Shown here: one piece after another, positions 6,396-7,209 of the stretch
Layout of the letters: each line of letters starts with the position of its first letter
How positions within the stretch are numbered: the first letter of the stretch is position 1
From: Spirochaetaceae bacterium
Lineage (GTDB): Bacteria > Spirochaetota > Spirochaetia > Treponematales > Treponemataceae
Length of the DNA: 7,209 nt
Direction of reading: 5' to 3'
Assembly: GCA_017646305.1 (NCBI GenBank)
Contig: JAGCMR010000004.1
Coordinates: forward strand, 1 to 7,209
Translations under genes and position numbers: made by a program
Notes under the pieces: model-generated
What the model was told of the DNA's origin: nothing
What the model saw: the letters and a program-made list of their open reading frames with translations, nothing else
Databases searched by the model: none

Positions 6396-7031
6396 TTATA
6401 TACTCCTTTCAACAGAACCTACAGATTTTTGGGCTTCTTGACATAACTGCTGTACAATTTCCAAATCAGAGTGAATCATCCAGCTACCACCTACCGCCAG
6501 CACATTTTTTTGATGAAGATACTCCTTCATGTTGCCAGCAGAAATACCCCCTGTGGGAACAAATTTAATCTGGGGATAGGGACCAGACAAAGCCTTTAGC
6601 ATGGCAATACCACCTAAGGCCTCTGCAGGAAAAAACTTCAACACCCGCAAGCCCTTTTCCATAGCGGCCTCAATTTCTGTAGGAGTGGCAACACCAGGAA
6701 TCATGGCAACTCCTGCAGTCAAAACCCTGTCAATAATCTTACCGTTGGAGCCAGGGGAAACCACAAACTGAGCACCAGCATCAATGGCTGCGGTGGCTTG
6801 TTCAGTGGACAGCACCGTTCCCGCCCCCACCAACATCTGAGGAAATTCTCGCCGAATAGTTGCAATTCCTTCAGCTGCCGCCTCTGTCCGAAAGGTTACC
6901 TCTGCCACAGGAATTCCTCCCGCCAGCAAGGCTTGAGCAAGGGGAACTGCCTCCTCCACTCGATTCAACTTAATTACGGGAATAATCCCTACTTCACCAA
7001 TTTTATTGTATACTTGTGCAAATCTTTCCAT
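6396..7031 (-). CDS. eda: 2-keto-3-deoxy-6-phosphogluconate (KDPG) / 4-hydroxy-2-oxoglutarate aldolase
   Basis: A 211-residue class I (Schiff-base) aldolase of the TIM-barrel fold that splits KDPG to pyruvate and glyceraldehyde-3-phosphate in the cytosol. All key residues are present, each one position below its E. coli Eda number: E44 and R48 in EVTFRT (44-49), T72 in VGAGTVL (68-74), P93 in VSPG (91-94), the Schiff-base lysine K132 in VLKFFPAEALGG (130-141), PTGGIS (159-164) and S183 in GGSWM (181-185). Length matches the family. The gene begins 12 nt after the kdgK stop with AAAGGAA about 6 nt before the ATG, and ends 2 nt before the Lrp gene. The kdgK neighbour points to KDPG derived from uronates or pectin rather than the Entner-Doudoroff glucose route. 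Some family members also cleave 4-hydroxy-2-oxoglutarate, and that activity cannot be excluded. Confidence 0.95.
   Translation of the reverse strand: MERFAQVYNKIGEVGIIPVIKLNRVEEAVPLAQALLAGGIPVAEVTFRTEAAAEGIATIRREFPQMLVGAGTVLSTEQATAAIDAGAQFVVSPGSNGKIIDRVLTAGVAMIPGVATPTEIEAAMEKGLRVLKFFPAEALGGIAMLKALSGPYPQIKFVPTGGISAGNMKEYLHQKNVLAVGGSWMIHSDLEIVQQLCQEAQKSVGSVERSI
6403..6409 (-). promoter_or_regulatory. Ribosome binding site of the Lrp gene, inside the end of eda
   Basis: AAAGGAG on the minus strand lies 9 nt before the regulator's ATG (6391-6393) and overlaps the last codons of eda (encoding Glu-Arg-Ser). This fixes the Lrp start and means ribosomes finishing eda pass directly over the next initiation site, favouring coupled translation. 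Confidence 0.8.
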
Positions 7032-7043
7032 AATTATTTCCTT

Positions 7044-7209
7044 TTACCGCTGAACTCGTCCAGAGCCACCACCTGCCATCAGGGCAAGGACTTCATCCTT
7101 TGTGGAAAGATTAAAGTCTCCTGGAATGGTGTGCTTGAGACAGGAGGCTGCCACTGCAAACTCTAGGGCTCGCTCTTCATCCTGAAATTCCTGCAAACCG
7201 TAGATGAGT
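7044..7209 (-). CDS. kdgK: 2-keto-3-deoxygluconate kinase, C-terminal fragment (PfkB family), cut by window edge
   Basis: The last 54 residues and the TAA stop are in the window; the start lies beyond the right edge. The fragment reads LIYGLQEF, then [20 protein letters not shown] and ends in [20 protein letters not shown] plus a terminal SGRVQR is the typical C-terminus of KdgK-type sugar kinases in the PfkB/ribokinase family. The enzyme uses ATP to phosphorylate 2-keto-3-deoxygluconate to KDPG, the substrate of the next gene, eda, 12 nt downstream. The catalytic GAGD motif would lie just outside the window and cannot be checked. Confidence 0.85.
   Translation of the reverse strand, partial: LIYGLQEFQDEERALEFAVAASCLKHTIPGDFNLSTKDEVLALMAGGGSGRVQR

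Noticed and set aside
5989..6441. A 150-codon plus-strand open frame opposite the Lrp gene
   Set aside because: It lies antisense to a well-supported gene, its product is Cys/Phe/Asn-rich without family features, and no ribosome binding site was seen.

Overview
The window holds a short, ordinary-looking stretch of a Bacillota-type chromosome. GC content looks moderate, Shine-Dalgarno sites are strong (AAAGGAG type) for most genes, promoters are sigma-A like, and the coding density is high. The mix of an ECF transporter, a Cache-type chemoreceptor and a 2-keto-3-deoxygluconate operon would fit an anaerobic gut or rumen Bacillota, possibly a Negativicute. That placement is inference from overall gene style and cannot be fixed from this sequence alone. 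No RNA gene, CRISPR array, insertion sequence or phage gene was seen.

Layout. On the minus strand at the left edge lies the first 30 codons of purH (1-91), with its own good promoter (125-153) that carries a 10-bp direct repeat. Upstream of it on the same strand is a 746-residue single-chain ECF transporter energizing module (193-2433): two ABC ATPase domains followed by the EcfT membrane subunit. A 137-bp divergent intergenic region (2434-2570) separates it from a plus-strand methyl-accepting chemotaxis protein of 710 residues (2571-4703). This ends in a hairpin (4695-4736) that can serve as a shared terminator, because the next gene converges on it from the other strand.

The right half is a tightly packed minus-strand operon read from right to left: the C-terminal end of kdgK (7044-7209), eda (6396-7031), an Lrp/AsnC regulator (5908-6393) and a class I/II PLP aminotransferase (4736-5908). 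Gaps are 12 nt, 2 nt and a 1-nt overlap. KdgK phosphorylates 2-keto-3-deoxygluconate and Eda splits the product to pyruvate and glyceraldehyde-3-phosphate, which is the last part of uronate/pectin breakdown. The regulator-aminotransferase pair may tie this to amino acid balance, for instance pyruvate to alanine; that link is inference.

Nothing here clearly amounts to a new system. The points most worth a second look are the A-A-T fusion of the ECF transporter with its altered motifs, the coupling of sugar-acid catabolism with an Lrp-aminotransferase pair, the direct repeat in the purH promoter, and the lack of a Shine-Dalgarno site before the ECF gene.
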